A stretch of DNA of 64,000 nt from a virus. Both the position numbers and the translations under genes were made by a program. The DNA is taken from positions 1-64,000 of IMG/VR virus record IMGVR_UViG_3300046777_001606; one strand, 5' to 3'. Under the pieces are notes generated by a model that saw nothing but the letters and a program-made list of their open reading frames with translations, was not told the origin of the DNA and made no database searches. Position 1 is the first letter of the stretch. Each line of letters opens with the position of its first letter. Shown here piece after piece: positions 14,742-21,155 of this stretch.

Positions 14742-14902
14742 TGAAAAACTATCGCATCCAAGTCACCACCTTTGATGGACTTCGCACCGTCTGGTATGAG
14801 AAGTCCAAAGCAAAGAAAGCAACCGACATCATCTGCAAGCGTGTGTATGATCAACTCTGTGGTCTGAATATCAAAGAAATTGATGTGAGCCTTTCCGTAT
14901 GA
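14741..14902 (+). CDS. Small hypothetical protein (53 aa)
   Basis: ATG 14741 overlaps the preceding TGA. The beta-beta-alpha-beta-like pattern (basic helix in the middle, residues 21-38) recalls small DNA/RNA-binding phage peptides, but no specific family is recognised. Its stop overlaps the next ATG. Confidence 0.72.
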   Translation: MKNYRIQVTTFDGLRTVWYEKSKAKKATDIICKRVYDQLCGLNIKEIDVSLSV

Positions 14903-15075
14903 AACCCTATCCTCTTGGTTTAGACAATCCCTATGTGATTCGCGGTATTATTGGTACGTCACGTTGGGGATTGTATCACCGCGAAACCTATCAAAAAGTT
15001 GCTGAATTTTCCAATGAATTTTTAGCTTATGATGCTCGCCGTGCAATTCTAAAAATTCAGGGGTATGATGCATGA
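14899..15075 (+). CDS. Small hypothetical protein (58 aa)
   Basis: ATGA-coupled start at 14899; reads 58 residues to TGA at 15073-15075. It is Tyr/Arg rich and neutral, with no membrane span. The overlap on both sides is the main evidence. Confidence 0.7.
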   Translation: MKPYPLGLDNPYVIRGIIGTSRWGLYHRETYQKVAEFSNEFLAYDARRAILKIQGYDA

Positions 15076-15254
15076 TGACGAAGAAAAACATTGCTTATCT
15101 TGTTCTTGTCGTTTTGAGTCTAATCGGTTATAATGCATGGTTGATTCAACGTGATGGTAAGATGTTTGATGCATACTATCGTCAGACTGCAAAAGAAAAC
15201 CTATGCAGTTCGTTGTCTCCTTCACACTTTCATCCTGATTGTAATGTAAAATGA
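15072..15254 (+). CDS. Single-span membrane peptide (60 aa)
   Basis: After Met-Met-Thr-Lys-Lys, a hydrophobic stretch at residues 7-24 is followed by a polar tail with two Cys. Either a type-II anchor with a periplasmic tail or an uncleaved signal. ATGA overlaps on both sides. Confidence 0.75.
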   Translation: MMTKKNIAYLVLVVLSLIGYNAWLIQRDGKMFDAYYRQTAKENLCSSLSPSHFHPDCNVK

Positions 15255-15409
15255 AGAGCACTATGATTCACAATCTCCTCTATGAGGAATCTGTTCTTTT
15301 ACAGAACATTATGTGGTATGTAAACAATCATACCGATTTCATCAGCACTCTTGATGTAGAAAATCAAGAGATTTTTGATGACTTGTATAATAAAATCATG
15401 CAATCCTAA
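15251..15409 (+). CDS. Small hypothetical protein (52 aa)
   Basis: ATGA start at 15251. The predicted mostly helical, acidic peptide has no metal-binding or membrane motif. Ends 4 nt before the next ATG. Confidence 0.68.
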   Translation: MKSTMIHNLLYEESVLLQNIMWYVNNHTDFISTLDVENQEIFDDLYNKIMQS

Positions 15410-15413
15410 GACA

Positions 15414-15596
15414 ATGAACGACTCAGACATTTTAGAATTCATTTCTGCATTTGACGATTTCATGAAGCATTCTGAAGAACAAATTGATGCTTATCACAAG
15501 AGAGAAGAAGCGAAGAAATATACAGAGAAGTTTTATAAGAAAAAAGCTGCAAAACTTGGTGTGACTGTGGATTATTACATTTCGGAGTTTGTCTAA
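15414..15596 (+). CDS. Small helical hypothetical protein (60 aa)
   Basis: I chose ATG 15414, just after the previous stop, over a start 39 nt upstream that would overlap it. The charged Lys/Glu-rich helix is likely a coiled coil at residues 15-45. The stop/start junction with the next gene is TAATG. Confidence 0.72.
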   Translation: MNDSDILEFISAFDDFMKHSEEQIDAYHKREEAKKYTEKFYKKKAAKLGVTVDYYISEFV

Positions 15597-15706
15597 TGTT
15601 TACTTCACTGACGATTGCTGCTGCATGGTTTGCCTTTGGTTATTCTGTGACTAGTTTGCTGTTGATGATTGCTAGAAACAATCGCAATCGAAACTATGAT
15701 GAATGA
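15596..15706 (+). CDS. Single-span membrane peptide (36 aa)
   Basis: ATG 15596 is coupled to the preceding stop. Hydrophobic residues 3-25 are followed by a basic Arg/Asn-rich tail, as in small phage membrane peptides. The tail's end overlaps the next gene. Only membrane insertion is supported. Confidence 0.65.
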   Translation: MFTSLTIAAAWFAFGYSVTSLLLMIARNNRNRNYDE

Positions 15707-15851
15707 TAAAAGCAAATTGATTCTCGCATTGCAACAGATTAATAATCTTACATCTTTGTTGCATGAGAATGAATATGAAAAGTTCTTGTATTCTCATTTA
15801 ATTTCAATTGAGGTTGAATTAAAAAGACAATTGACAAATCTTACACGTTGA
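15696..15851 (+). CDS. Small helical hypothetical protein (51 aa)
   Basis: Two ATGs (15696 and 15699) lie inside the preceding gene; I used the first. Leu/Ile heptads over residues 8-45 suggest a coiled coil. Followed by a 31-nt gap with a weak TACAAT and an AAGGAG ribosome site for the next gene. Confidence 0.68.
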   Translation: MMNDKSKLILALQQINNLTSLLHENEYEKFLYSHLISIEVELKRQLTNLTR

Positions 15852-15882
15852 TTTACAATTAAGGAGTCATTTACACATAACA

Positions 15883-16116
15883 ATGAAATTTCTTTATCTG
15901 GTTGATTATTGGGTTCCGTTTCCTTCTTCTGAATATGGTGGTGTTCTGAGCGTCATCGCAGAGAATGATAATGAATGTCATGATCTATTGTTGAATTGGC
16001 GTGATGAATACAACTCTGAGTATGATTCGCGCATTATGGAACGTGTCGTCAATGCTAATAGATATGCTCTTGCAAATGACGAAGAATCTGAAATTGTTGA
16101 CATTTTTACGACTTGA
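15883..16116 (+). CDS. Conserved cyanophage hypothetical protein (77 aa)
   Basis: Its own AAGGAG lies upstream. The N-terminal strand 'KFLYLVDYWVPFP' and acidic helices match a small protein I remember from several T4-like cyanophages. The next gene begins at the overlapping TGATG. Function unknown. Confidence 0.8.
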   Translation: MKFLYLVDYWVPFPSSEYGGVLSVIAENDNECHDLLLNWRDEYNSEYDSRIMERVVNANRYALANDEESEIVDIFTT

Positions 16117-16391
16117 TGGAATTTCCACACAAAGCTCCAAAAGGAATGTATTATGAGCAGACAGAGTTTAAACGCAATGTTGTTGCTATCTGGATTCATT
16201 ATCAGCGTCGGTTTGATTACAATCTTGGTGATCCCGTCCGTTGTATCTGGGGATTCTACAACACCAAAACAAGAACTTACTATTCCCCCATCAACTCCAA
16301 AAGTATTGGACAATCGGTGGACATAGAGAATACGACTCCGTATTCTGCAATGGTGCCGAAACAAACTCCACTTGAATCTGCATTTGTATGA
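16116..16391 (+). CDS. Conserved cyanophage hypothetical protein (91 aa)
   Basis: ATG 16116 overlaps the previous TGA; a TTG at 16113 is also possible. The beta-rich sequence has 'CIWGFYNTKTRTYYSPINS', a segment I recall as conserved in cyanomyovirus homologues. ATGA overlap with the next gene. Function unknown. Confidence 0.82.
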   Translation: MEFPHKAPKGMYYEQTEFKRNVVAIWIHYQRRFDYNLGDPVRCIWGFYNTKTRTYYSPINSKSIGQSVDIENTTPYSAMVPKQTPLESAFV

Positions 16392-16651
16392 GTTACATTC
16401 CACAAGTCAATGATTATGTCCAATGGACAAAAGGTGTTGAAGGATGGGTGTATTTTAAGGATAAGGAGTACATTACGATTGAGCAATCCGTCAAACCCAA
16501 AGATTGTGAAAACTATCAAGCCTGTTGTCTTCACCGTAATGAACGTTTGTTGGTTTTGTGTTATAATAATCAATGGAATGAATTAACCTATATAAGGTCA
16601 AGAACATCAGTTTATGAAGAAGAAAAAAACAGTTTGGAGATTATGGGCTAA
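16388..16651 (+). CDS. Conserved cyanophage hypothetical protein (87 aa)
   Basis: ATGA start. The first 60 residues look like a small beta barrel ('DYVQW..GVEGWVYF' then 'YITIE' and 'CLHRNERLLVLC'), which I associate with conserved cyanomyovirus proteins of unknown role. The Glu-rich C-terminus is overlapped by the next gene by 38 nt. Confidence 0.82.
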   Translation: MSYIPQVNDYVQWTKGVEGWVYFKDKEYITIEQSVKPKDCENYQACCLHRNERLLVLCYNNQWNELTYIRSRTSVYEEEKNSLEIMG

Positions 16652-16823
16652 AGCACTTGGAGAAAAAGCCTCCAAATGTGATAGAGAATCCGATCGTATT
16701 GCAGTCATTCGATCTGTTATTTTCATTACCTATTTGATCACAAATCTGTTTATTGTTGCAGGAGTCATTCGCCATTGGAATAGTAATCAACCACAAATGA
16801 ATCATGAGTACAGAAGTTTATAA
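16614..16823 (+). CDS. Conserved single-span membrane protein (69 aa)
   Basis: The very basic N-terminus (Lys-Lys-Lys-Lys) precedes an amphipathic part and a hydrophobic segment at residues ~31-50, then a short tail. It resembles a conserved cyanophage membrane peptide from memory. It overlaps both neighbours, including 20 nt of the downstream oxygenase gene. Confidence 0.8.
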   Translation: MKKKKTVWRLWAKALGEKASKCDRESDRIAVIRSVIFITYLITNLFIVAGVIRHWNSNQPQMNHEYRSL

Positions 16824-17394
16824 TTTATTTCCATCCAGAGTTGTTTTTCATGATTGTGAATTGTTTGAGGACTATCAATCCAAGCTGATTGATTATTGCT
16901 ATGAACAACAACGTAAAGAAGACGATGATCGTTATACAATTAGAGGTAATGCATGGCAATATGTAGACTCTGATTTTCCCTTTTCGGATTTTTTGAATTT
17001 GAATATTCAGCAATCTCTGCAACACTATGGTTTTGATACGAATCAAATCACATCCATAAGTAGGAAGATGGTTGTTCTGAATATCGGATCTCCTCAAAGT
17101 TATCATATCGCACACACTCATGGTGAATGTACTCTTTCTGGAGTCTTATGGGTTAGCATACCTGAAAACTCTGGGAAATTCATCTTTCATAATGATCAAA
17201 CATATGAACAATGCGATTTGTTTAATTATCTCAGTGCTGATACCAAAGACTTAAACTTCATTGCCCCATCTTATCACTATCAACCAAAAGAAGGACGGAT
17301 GGTGATCTTTCCGCCTAATCTTAGACATTCTGTTGGATCAAATGAATCGACAAAAGATAGAATTAGTATCACATTCAATCTTAAAATCTCATGA
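16804..17394 (+). CDS. 2OG-Fe(II) oxygenase, HxH type, copy 1 of tandem pair (196 aa)
   Basis: His104-x-His106 iron ligands lie before 'LSGVLWV', distal His175 in 'FPPNLRHSVG' and Arg186 in 'RISITFN', matching the PF13759-like layout. It is expected to hydroxylate an unknown small molecule, protein or base using 2-oxoglutarate and O2. The next gene is a paralogue with matching N-terminal and C-terminal signatures, so the pair arose by tandem duplication and diverged. Confidence 0.87.
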   Translation: MSTEVYNLFPSRVVFHDCELFEDYQSKLIDYCYEQQRKEDDDRYTIRGNAWQYVDSDFPFSDFLNLNIQQSLQHYGFDTNQITSISRKMVVLNIGSPQSYHIAHTHGECTLSGVLWVSIPENSGKFIFHNDQTYEQCDLFNYLSADTKDLNFIAPSYHYQPKEGRMVIFPPNLRHSVGSNESTKDRISITFNLKIS

Positions 17395-17987
17395 ACCATT
17401 ATCTGTTTCCACAAACAATAGCTTCTCATGATTGTGATATGTTTCATGCATATGAACGACGATTGATTCGTTATTGTTATGAACTTCATCAATCTGATAC
17501 TGGTAAAGAATATACAGTACCAAGAAATGGATGGCAATCTCATAATTTAGATCTAAGAGAAGATTTTAATCAATTTCAATTTTTCTTAAATTGGAATGTT
17601 CGCAAGTGTATGGTCAAGTATGGATTTGATATGAGTCTAATACCTGATCATAAGTATGAGATTATTGTGATGAATCTTGGTTATCCTGGTAGTTATCATA
17701 ATTACCATGTTCATCCTGGTGCTCATCTTTCTGGTGTCTTATGGATTCATGTTCCTGAGAACTCTGGTAATATAACATTTAGAAATAAAGAGGCATTTTC
17801 TCAGGCTTGTATTATCAATCGTTTATCACTTAAGGAGATGGAAGATCATAATATTATGCTTGCTTATGATTATAAACCAAAACAAGGGCAAATGATTCTC
17901 TTTCCACCCAATCTTGGACATGATGTATCTACTAATGATTCTAACTTAGATCGTATTTCATTAGTGTTTAATATTCGTTTTGAATGA
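17391..17987 (+). CDS. 2OG-Fe(II) oxygenase, HxH type, copy 2 of tandem pair (198 aa)
   Basis: His106-x-His108, 'LSGVLWIHVPENSG', His177 in 'FPPNLGHDVS' and Arg188 repeat the layout of the preceding gene, including 'YCYE' near the N-terminus and the 'YKPKQGQM' strand. All predicted iron and co-substrate ligands are present in both copies, so both should be active. ATGA overlap with copy 1. It is the last gene before the long non-coding region. Confidence 0.87.
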   Translation: MNHYLFPQTIASHDCDMFHAYERRLIRYCYELHQSDTGKEYTVPRNGWQSHNLDLREDFNQFQFFLNWNVRKCMVKYGFDMSLIPDHKYEIIVMNLGYPGSYHNYHVHPGAHLSGVLWIHVPENSGNITFRNKEAFSQACIINRLSLKEMEDHNIMLAYDYKPKQGQMILFPPNLGHDVSTNDSNLDRISLVFNIRFE

Positions 17988-18250
17988 TTTAATGATTAAT
18001 TTTATATTAAAAATGTATTAAAAAATATATGTGAGTGTTTTATCTCTGTTTATGTTTGTATGCTTATTAAGTCTTTATGCGTATACAAGCATAGAAGAAT
18101 AGAAGCATAAATGTGCTGGGGATGATGATTTAGAGTCTTATAAATGTGCTGGGTTCTTGTGATCTTAGCGTGCAAGCTACCATAAGACCGAAAAAAAGTC
18201 AAGCGCCCCGAAAAAATATCAGAATCCCCACACATAAAACTCAGAGGGAC
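17988..18250. other. Gene-free segment upstream of the promoter at 18251
   Basis: No convincing gene on either strand. The first ~70 bp are very AT-rich. Then come the 14-bp direct repeat (see 18106-18153) and two purine-rich CCGAAAAAA-like tracts near 18188 and 18208. TATGCTT (18059-18065) can pair with AAGCATA (18087-18093). Nothing resembles a tRNA. Confidence 0.5.
18106..18153 (+). repeat. 14-bp direct repeat pair (ATAAATGTGCTGGG)
   Basis: Copies end at 18120 and 18153, 33 bp apart. Each begins with an ATAAAT that resembles a phage late-promoter core, so the pair could be tandem late start sites or a protein-binding repeat. Confidence 0.6.
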
Positions 18251-18279
18251 TTGACGTTTTTGCACCGATGCCTTATAGT
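18251..18279 (+). promoter_or_regulatory. Strong early promoter (TTGACG-17-TATAGT)
   Basis: TTGACG at 18251-18256, exactly 17 bp, TATAGT at 18274-18279. One of the best sigma70-type matches in the window, yet no gene starts within the next 390 bp. Confidence 0.8.
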
Positions 18280-18285
18280 ATATGA

Positions 18286-18346
18286 GTGGTGGGTCACCTA
18301 TAAGATCTCGTCGAGACTCTGCAACACTTCGAGATCTTATACTTTT
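18286..18346 (+). ncRNA. Putative small RNA with 12-bp hairpin
   Basis: Transcription from 18251-18279 would start near 18286. TATAAGATCTCG (18299-18310) pairs perfectly with 18330-18341, enclosing a 19-nt loop, and CTTTT (18342-18346) follows. This could be a ~60-nt RNA ended at its own hairpin, or a leader hairpin of a longer transcript covering the CTAG array. The T run is short and the stem's outer end is AT-rich, so termination may be partial. Confidence 0.5.
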
Positions 18347-18349
18347 CAA

Positions 18350-18639
18350 CTAGATTCACATCACACATCTAGATCAACTAGATTCACATCATTCATCATA
18401 CAACTAGATTCAACTAGATTCTCATAATCACAACTAGACATCATCATATCATCATATAACACATCTAGATTCAACTAGATTCTCATAACTAGATTGCGCG
18501 TCATTATGAGCATTTCACAACTAGATGTGTACATTTCATCGAGATTCGCATATATACTCATAACATCATCTAGATACACATCGAGACCTTATGTGCCACT
18601 AGATCATGTGTCTATGAACACTTGACCGTGCATCTAGAT
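18350..18639 (+). repeat. Array of CTAGAT(T) motifs, non-coding
   Basis: Thirteen CTAG tetramers occur in ~290 bp, mostly as (A)ACTAGATTCA or TCTAGAT, with start spacings of 19, 9, 26, 10, 20, 31, 10, 14, 32, 49, 29 and 35 bp from the first site. CGAGAT/CGAGAC variants near 18540 and 18582 fill part of the larger gaps. Motifs are separated by CATCAT/CACA-rich, G-poor filler on the + strand. No translatable gene is credible here. Confidence 0.75.
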
Positions 18640-18650
18640 TCATGTATACT
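18622..18650 (+). promoter_or_regulatory. Strong early promoter (TTGACC-17-TATACT)
   Basis: TTGACC at 18622-18627, 17 bp, TATACT at 18645-18650, 25 nt before the ATG at 18676. The last CTAGATT of the array lies in the spacer, so a protein bound to the array could control it. Confidence 0.82.
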
Positions 18651-18675
18651 ATACACAGTTACTCAAACGAAACTC

Positions 18676-18837
18676 ATGGTTTACGCGCAGAAGAACAAGT
18701 ATCGTATTACGCTCGAGCTCGATGTACTTGAAGACTTCAATCCACGCGATATCGATTGGGATAAACTCTTTGATCTAGGTGGTGATGAGCGGGTTAATGC
18801 TTATATCGAGGACCTGAACACTGATAGACTTTGGTGA
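18676..18837 (+). CDS. Small acidic hypothetical protein (53 aa)
   Basis: ATG 18676 is the first start after a strong promoter; an in-frame TTG at 18622 is in the -35 and is rejected. A basic N-terminal strand is followed by an acidic region (many Asp). Expression early in infection is implied by the promoter. Possibly connected to the adjacent CTAG array, but there is no DNA-binding motif. Confidence 0.75.
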   Translation: MVYAQKNKYRITLELDVLEDFNPRDIDWDKLFDLGGDERVNAYIEDLNTDRLW

Positions 18838-18899
18838 TCAATATTACCAAAAAATACTCAGGATATCAGTGTGAGTAGACAGTTTCGAAACTGACCACT

Positions 18900-18934
18900 A
18901 ACCCCTGGACAGGAGCGGCCGCAGGGGTTATATT
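18900..18934 (+). promoter_or_regulatory. Hairpin with embedded promoter (TGGACA-17-TATATT)
   Basis: Eight pairs (18900-18907 with 18922-18929) enclose a 14-nt loop. TGGACA (18906-18911) straddles the 5' stem/loop border and TATATT (18929-18934) starts at the last stem base, 17 bp apart. There is no T run after the hairpin. It also follows a TTTCGAAA-centred palindrome near 18881-18892. Drives the gene at 18963. Confidence 0.65.
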
Positions 18935-18962
18935 ACCTTCGTTGACGCAATTTCACCACCAA

Positions 18963-19151
18963 ATGTATACCTACACCGCAGAGGATGTGTTGCAGTCTCT
19001 CGCAATTGATTCTGATGTTTATGAGAATCAAGAGGAGTGGGATAAGCTAGATCGAGTGGTGGAACTTTTCAAGTTCGTGAAACAGAATGCTGCGGATGGG
19101 TTGGTAGATCTTACCGAACAGCAGCGTGATGTATACTGGGGTATGATCTGA
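18963..19151 (+). CDS. Small acidic hypothetical protein (62 aa)
   Basis: ATG 18963 is 28 nt after the -10 at 18934; an in-frame TTG at 18942 is less likely. Helical and acidic with Trp/Tyr, ending in Trp-Gly-Met-Ile. No known motif. Probably early. Confidence 0.75.
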   Translation: MYTYTAEDVLQSLAIDSDVYENQEEWDKLDRVVELFKFVKQNAADGLVDLTEQQRDVYWGMI

Positions 19152-19185
19152 ATTCGTTACGTAAACCTTCTGGAGATTAATGATC

Positions 19186-19320
19186 ATGTGTGGTCCTGCT
19201 TTTGAATATACTCGGGAAGATTTCCTGAATGATGCTTCCCCTGAAGAATGGGATGCGTGGGAACAGAAAGCGGCTGAACTTGAGCTGCCTTTGGATTACT
19301 ATCTCGCGGAGTTCGTGTGA
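19186..19320 (+). CDS. Conserved small acidic protein, 'MCGPAFEYTRE' (44 aa)
   Basis: ATG 19186 follows a CTGGAGA ribosome site. The 44-residue acidic helical peptide with its Cys2-Gly-Pro N-terminus matches one I recall from several cyanomyoviruses. Function unknown. Ends just before the promoter at 19347. Confidence 0.75.
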   Translation: MCGPAFEYTREDFLNDASPEEWDAWEQKAAELELPLDYYLAEFV

Positions 19321-19346
19321 CGGTCGAGAGAGTGGCACACACCCCC

Positions 19347-19375
19347 TTGCGGTTTGCCTGAATCCGTTCTACATT
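19347..19375 (+). promoter_or_regulatory. Early promoter (TTGCGG-17-TACATT)
   Basis: TTGCGG (19347-19352), 17 bp, TACATT (19370-19375), preceded by TGGCACA (19333-19339) and a run of five C. It drives the four-gene run 19400-20092. Confidence 0.65.
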
Positions 19376-19399
19376 ACATTCGTTCCTGAGAAACACACC

Positions 19400-19525
19400 A
19401 TGTTTGATGAACTCTGGTCCGAAATCCAAGACGCTCCTGGTGAGATTTTTGACCTCGACATTCCTGAACTTGAGAATGAAAAGTTCGATGTGAATGAGTA
19501 CCTGAACGCTAACTACGACTACTGA
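19400..19525 (+). CDS. Small very acidic protein (41 aa)
   Basis: ATG 19400 lies 24 nt after the -10 box. The product is dominated by Asp/Glu and ends Asn-Tyr-Asp-Tyr. Such acidic phage peptides may mimic DNA or RNA, but nothing specific supports this here. The next gene starts 4 nt later. Confidence 0.7.
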   Translation: MFDELWSEIQDAPGEIFDLDIPELENEKFDVNEYLNANYDY

Positions 19526-19528
19526 ATC

Positions 19529-19678
19529 ATGGCAGAAGTTCTTGAACTGAATCAGGCAGACATTCGTGCTCTGTTGGATCTCATTGAGTTTCATGATGAT
19601 TGGGATGAAGTGAGTGAAATCGTGGGTGTAGATGTTGCTGCTCTTTATGATAAAATCTCTGCACTCGTGACCTACTGA
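19529..19678 (+). CDS. Small acidic helical protein (49 aa)
   Basis: ATG 19529 to TGA 19676-19678. Two or three short helices (Leu-rich, acidic) with a Gly-Val-Asp-Val-Ala turn give a helix-turn-helix-like outline, but no positive surface. TGATG overlap with the next gene. Confidence 0.7.
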   Translation: MAEVLELNQADIRALLDLIEFHDDWDEVSEIVGVDVAALYDKISALVTY

Positions 19679-19872
19679 TGCAGTTCCAAATCACCGAAAT
19701 TGAGTTTGATTTTGATGATGAAGACCTCACAGATGATGAGCGTGATGACATCATTGGTGACACCGTTGGTCAAATCTGGGAGGCAGATGATGAGGAAGAC
19801 CTTGTAGAAGAAATCACCTGTGCTACAGGTTGGTGTATCAAATCCATTGATTATCGTCACATTCTGAACTGA
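19678..19872 (+). CDS. Highly acidic small protein (64 aa)
   Basis: ATG 19678 overlaps the preceding TGA. About 25 of 64 residues are Asp or Glu, concentrated at residues 7-50, with a Cys-Ala-Thr-Gly-Trp-Cys C-terminal segment. A DNA-mimic type role is conceivable but unproven. Confidence 0.72.
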   Translation: MQFQITEIEFDFDDEDLTDDERDDIIGDTVGQIWEADDEEDLVEEITCATGWCIKSIDYRHILN

Positions 19873-19876
19873 AACC

Positions 19877-20092
19877 ATGACTCTTACTTCCCAACAACTT
19901 GACAAACTCGTTGAAAACTACGCCGAGCGTATTGTTGATGAGATGGACGTTAAGTGTTTGATTCAATTTGCGTATGATACGATTGTGGAAAATTTATCTC
20001 ACATGAATGAGGAAGATGTTCTCAATGAGATCGCCAATGTGTATGATGAAGATGTGATTCAAGAACTGGTGGAGAGTGTGACGGTTGAGTAA
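19877..20092 (+). CDS. Small acidic helical protein (71 aa)
   Basis: Starts 4 nt after the preceding stop. A long acidic amphipathic helix bundle (Leu/Val/Ile spaced, many Glu/Asp). Last gene of the unit; a strong terminator follows 8 nt after its stop. Confidence 0.75.
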   Translation: MTLTSQQLDKLVENYAERIVDEMDVKCLIQFAYDTIVENLSHMNEEDVLNEIANVYDEDVIQELVESVTVE

Positions 20093-20100
20093 GTGGCACA

Positions 20101-20125
20101 AGGGGGGTTGCGACTCCCCTTTTTT
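20101..20125 (+). terminator. Rho-independent terminator with UGCG tetraloop
   Basis: Eight pairs (20101-20108 with 20113-20120, one G-U wobble) close a TGCG tetraloop of the UNCG class. T20120-20125 follow. Preceded by TGGCACA (20094-20100). A promoter is embedded in it. Confidence 0.9.
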
Positions 20126-20136
20126 CGTGCAATACT
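20108..20136 (+). promoter_or_regulatory. Promoter embedded in terminator (TTGCGA-17-AATACT)
   Basis: TTGCGA (20108-20113) covers the hairpin tip, 17 bp, AATACT (20131-20136), only 7 nt before the ATG at 20143. Transcription from it would give a nearly leaderless mRNA for the ligase-like gene. Confidence 0.65.
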
Positions 20137-20142
20137 AACAGT

Positions 20143-21039
20143 ATGAAAAACACACACCTCGAACACCCCGAAGATTCCATCCTGACGGGAGATCTTTCGT
20201 GCCTTGATTGGTTCACTGCTCCTGGTAAGTTGAGCGTTAAGGTAGACGGAGCTCCTGCAATTGTGTGGGGTATTGATCCTGCATGTGGCGAATTCTTCGT
20301 GGGCACTAAAGCAGTGTTCAACAAGAAAAAGATTCGTATTGCTCACAATCACGATGAGATTGATCAATTCTATCAAGGTGAAGTCGCAAACATTCTTCAC
20401 GCTTGTTTTGATTGGTTGCCTCGTTTCGAATGTATCTATCAAGGTGATTTTATTGGGTTTGGTGGTACTGATGAGTATACCCCTAATACGATCACTTATA
20501 AATTTCCTGAGGTAGTTTCTCAGAAAATTATCATCGCTCCTCATACTTGCTATTATGCAAAGAGCGATCTTCGTGATGCTGAAGCGTTCCCTGATCGTAG
20601 CATCTGGACTGATACTGAGACGGTGAAGTTCGTGCAACCTGATGCATACATCCTCTACAATCAGGAGTCCTTCGCTGATGTGAAAGAGGTTGTAGATTTC
20701 GCTCGTCAAATGTCTACTGCCTGTGAGTTCGTTTCTGATAAAGAAGCGGCAAAGATCAAACAGCAGATTAACGCTTGCATTCGTGCTGGTGAGCAGATCA
20801 AAGTGGAGGACTTTGATTGTGATGCTAACCTGATTCGTTTGTGGGCGCTTGTGAAGTCGATCAAAGATGATTGTCTGTTCCTGTGCCGTAACTACGGTCC
20901 TGCTGCTTACATCGGATACAACCGAATTGATGCTGAGGGTTATGTTCTCTCCAATGAGTTTGGTATGTTCAAACTGGTGAATCGTGAGGTCTTTGCTTAT
21001 CATAACTTCAACAGCGGGAGGTTCAACGTTGCAGCGTAG
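20143..21039 (+). CDS. Nucleotidyltransferase/ligase-superfamily-like protein (298 aa)
   Basis: Motif I Lys33-Val-Asp-Gly36-Ala-Pro matches the KxDG nucleotidylation site of ATP-dependent ligases. A hydrophobic 'IYQGDFIGF' (residues 98-106) fits motif III, Glu265-Gly in 'AEGYVLS' fits motif IV, and Lys277 in 'MFKLVN' fits motif V. The expected chemistry is enzyme-AMP formation on Lys33, then joining of DNA or RNA ends, but the small size leaves no OB-fold. I favour an RNA-ligase-like or repurposed nucleotidyltransferase. The next gene encodes a possible nuclease. Confidence 0.7.
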   Translation: MKNTHLEHPEDSILTGDLSCLDWFTAPGKLSVKVDGAPAIVWGIDPACGEFFVGTKAVFNKKKIRIAHNHDEIDQFYQGEVANILHACFDWLPRFECIYQGDFIGFGGTDEYTPNTITYKFPEVVSQKIIIAPHTCYYAKSDLRDAEAFPDRSIWTDTETVKFVQPDAYILYNQESFADVKEVVDFARQMSTACEFVSDKEAAKIKQQINACIRAGEQIKVEDFDCDANLIRLWALVKSIKDDCLFLCRNYGPAAYIGYNRIDAEGYVLSNEFGMFKLVNREVFAYHNFNSGRFNVAA

Positions 21040-21098
21040 GAGTTAGGTATACTCAGGTCGGCTGCCCATGTGCCAGTCGCTGAACTGTCCACACCCCC

Positions 21099-21127
21099 TT
21101 GACTTTCGTTTCAATCCGCGCCATACT
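21099..21127 (+). promoter_or_regulatory. Early promoter (TTGACT-17-CATACT)
   Basis: TTGACT (21099-21104), 17 bp, CATACT (21122-21127), 29 nt before the ATG at 21156. Preceded by a GTCCACA and five-C motif, as at 19333. Confidence 0.75.
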
Positions 21128-21155
21128 ACGTTTGTTCAATCAATTTGTCGATCAA

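Noticed and set aside
18050-18427. Open frames of 93-99 codons on both strands in the non-coding region
   Set aside because: Low-complexity, Ser/Thr/Arg-rich products that cross the promoter, hairpin and CTAG array; no ribosome-binding site; frames arise from repeat filler.
18350-18639. CRISPR array
   Set aside because: The repeated motif is only 6-10 bp with irregular spacing and no unique spacers of constant length. No cas genes.
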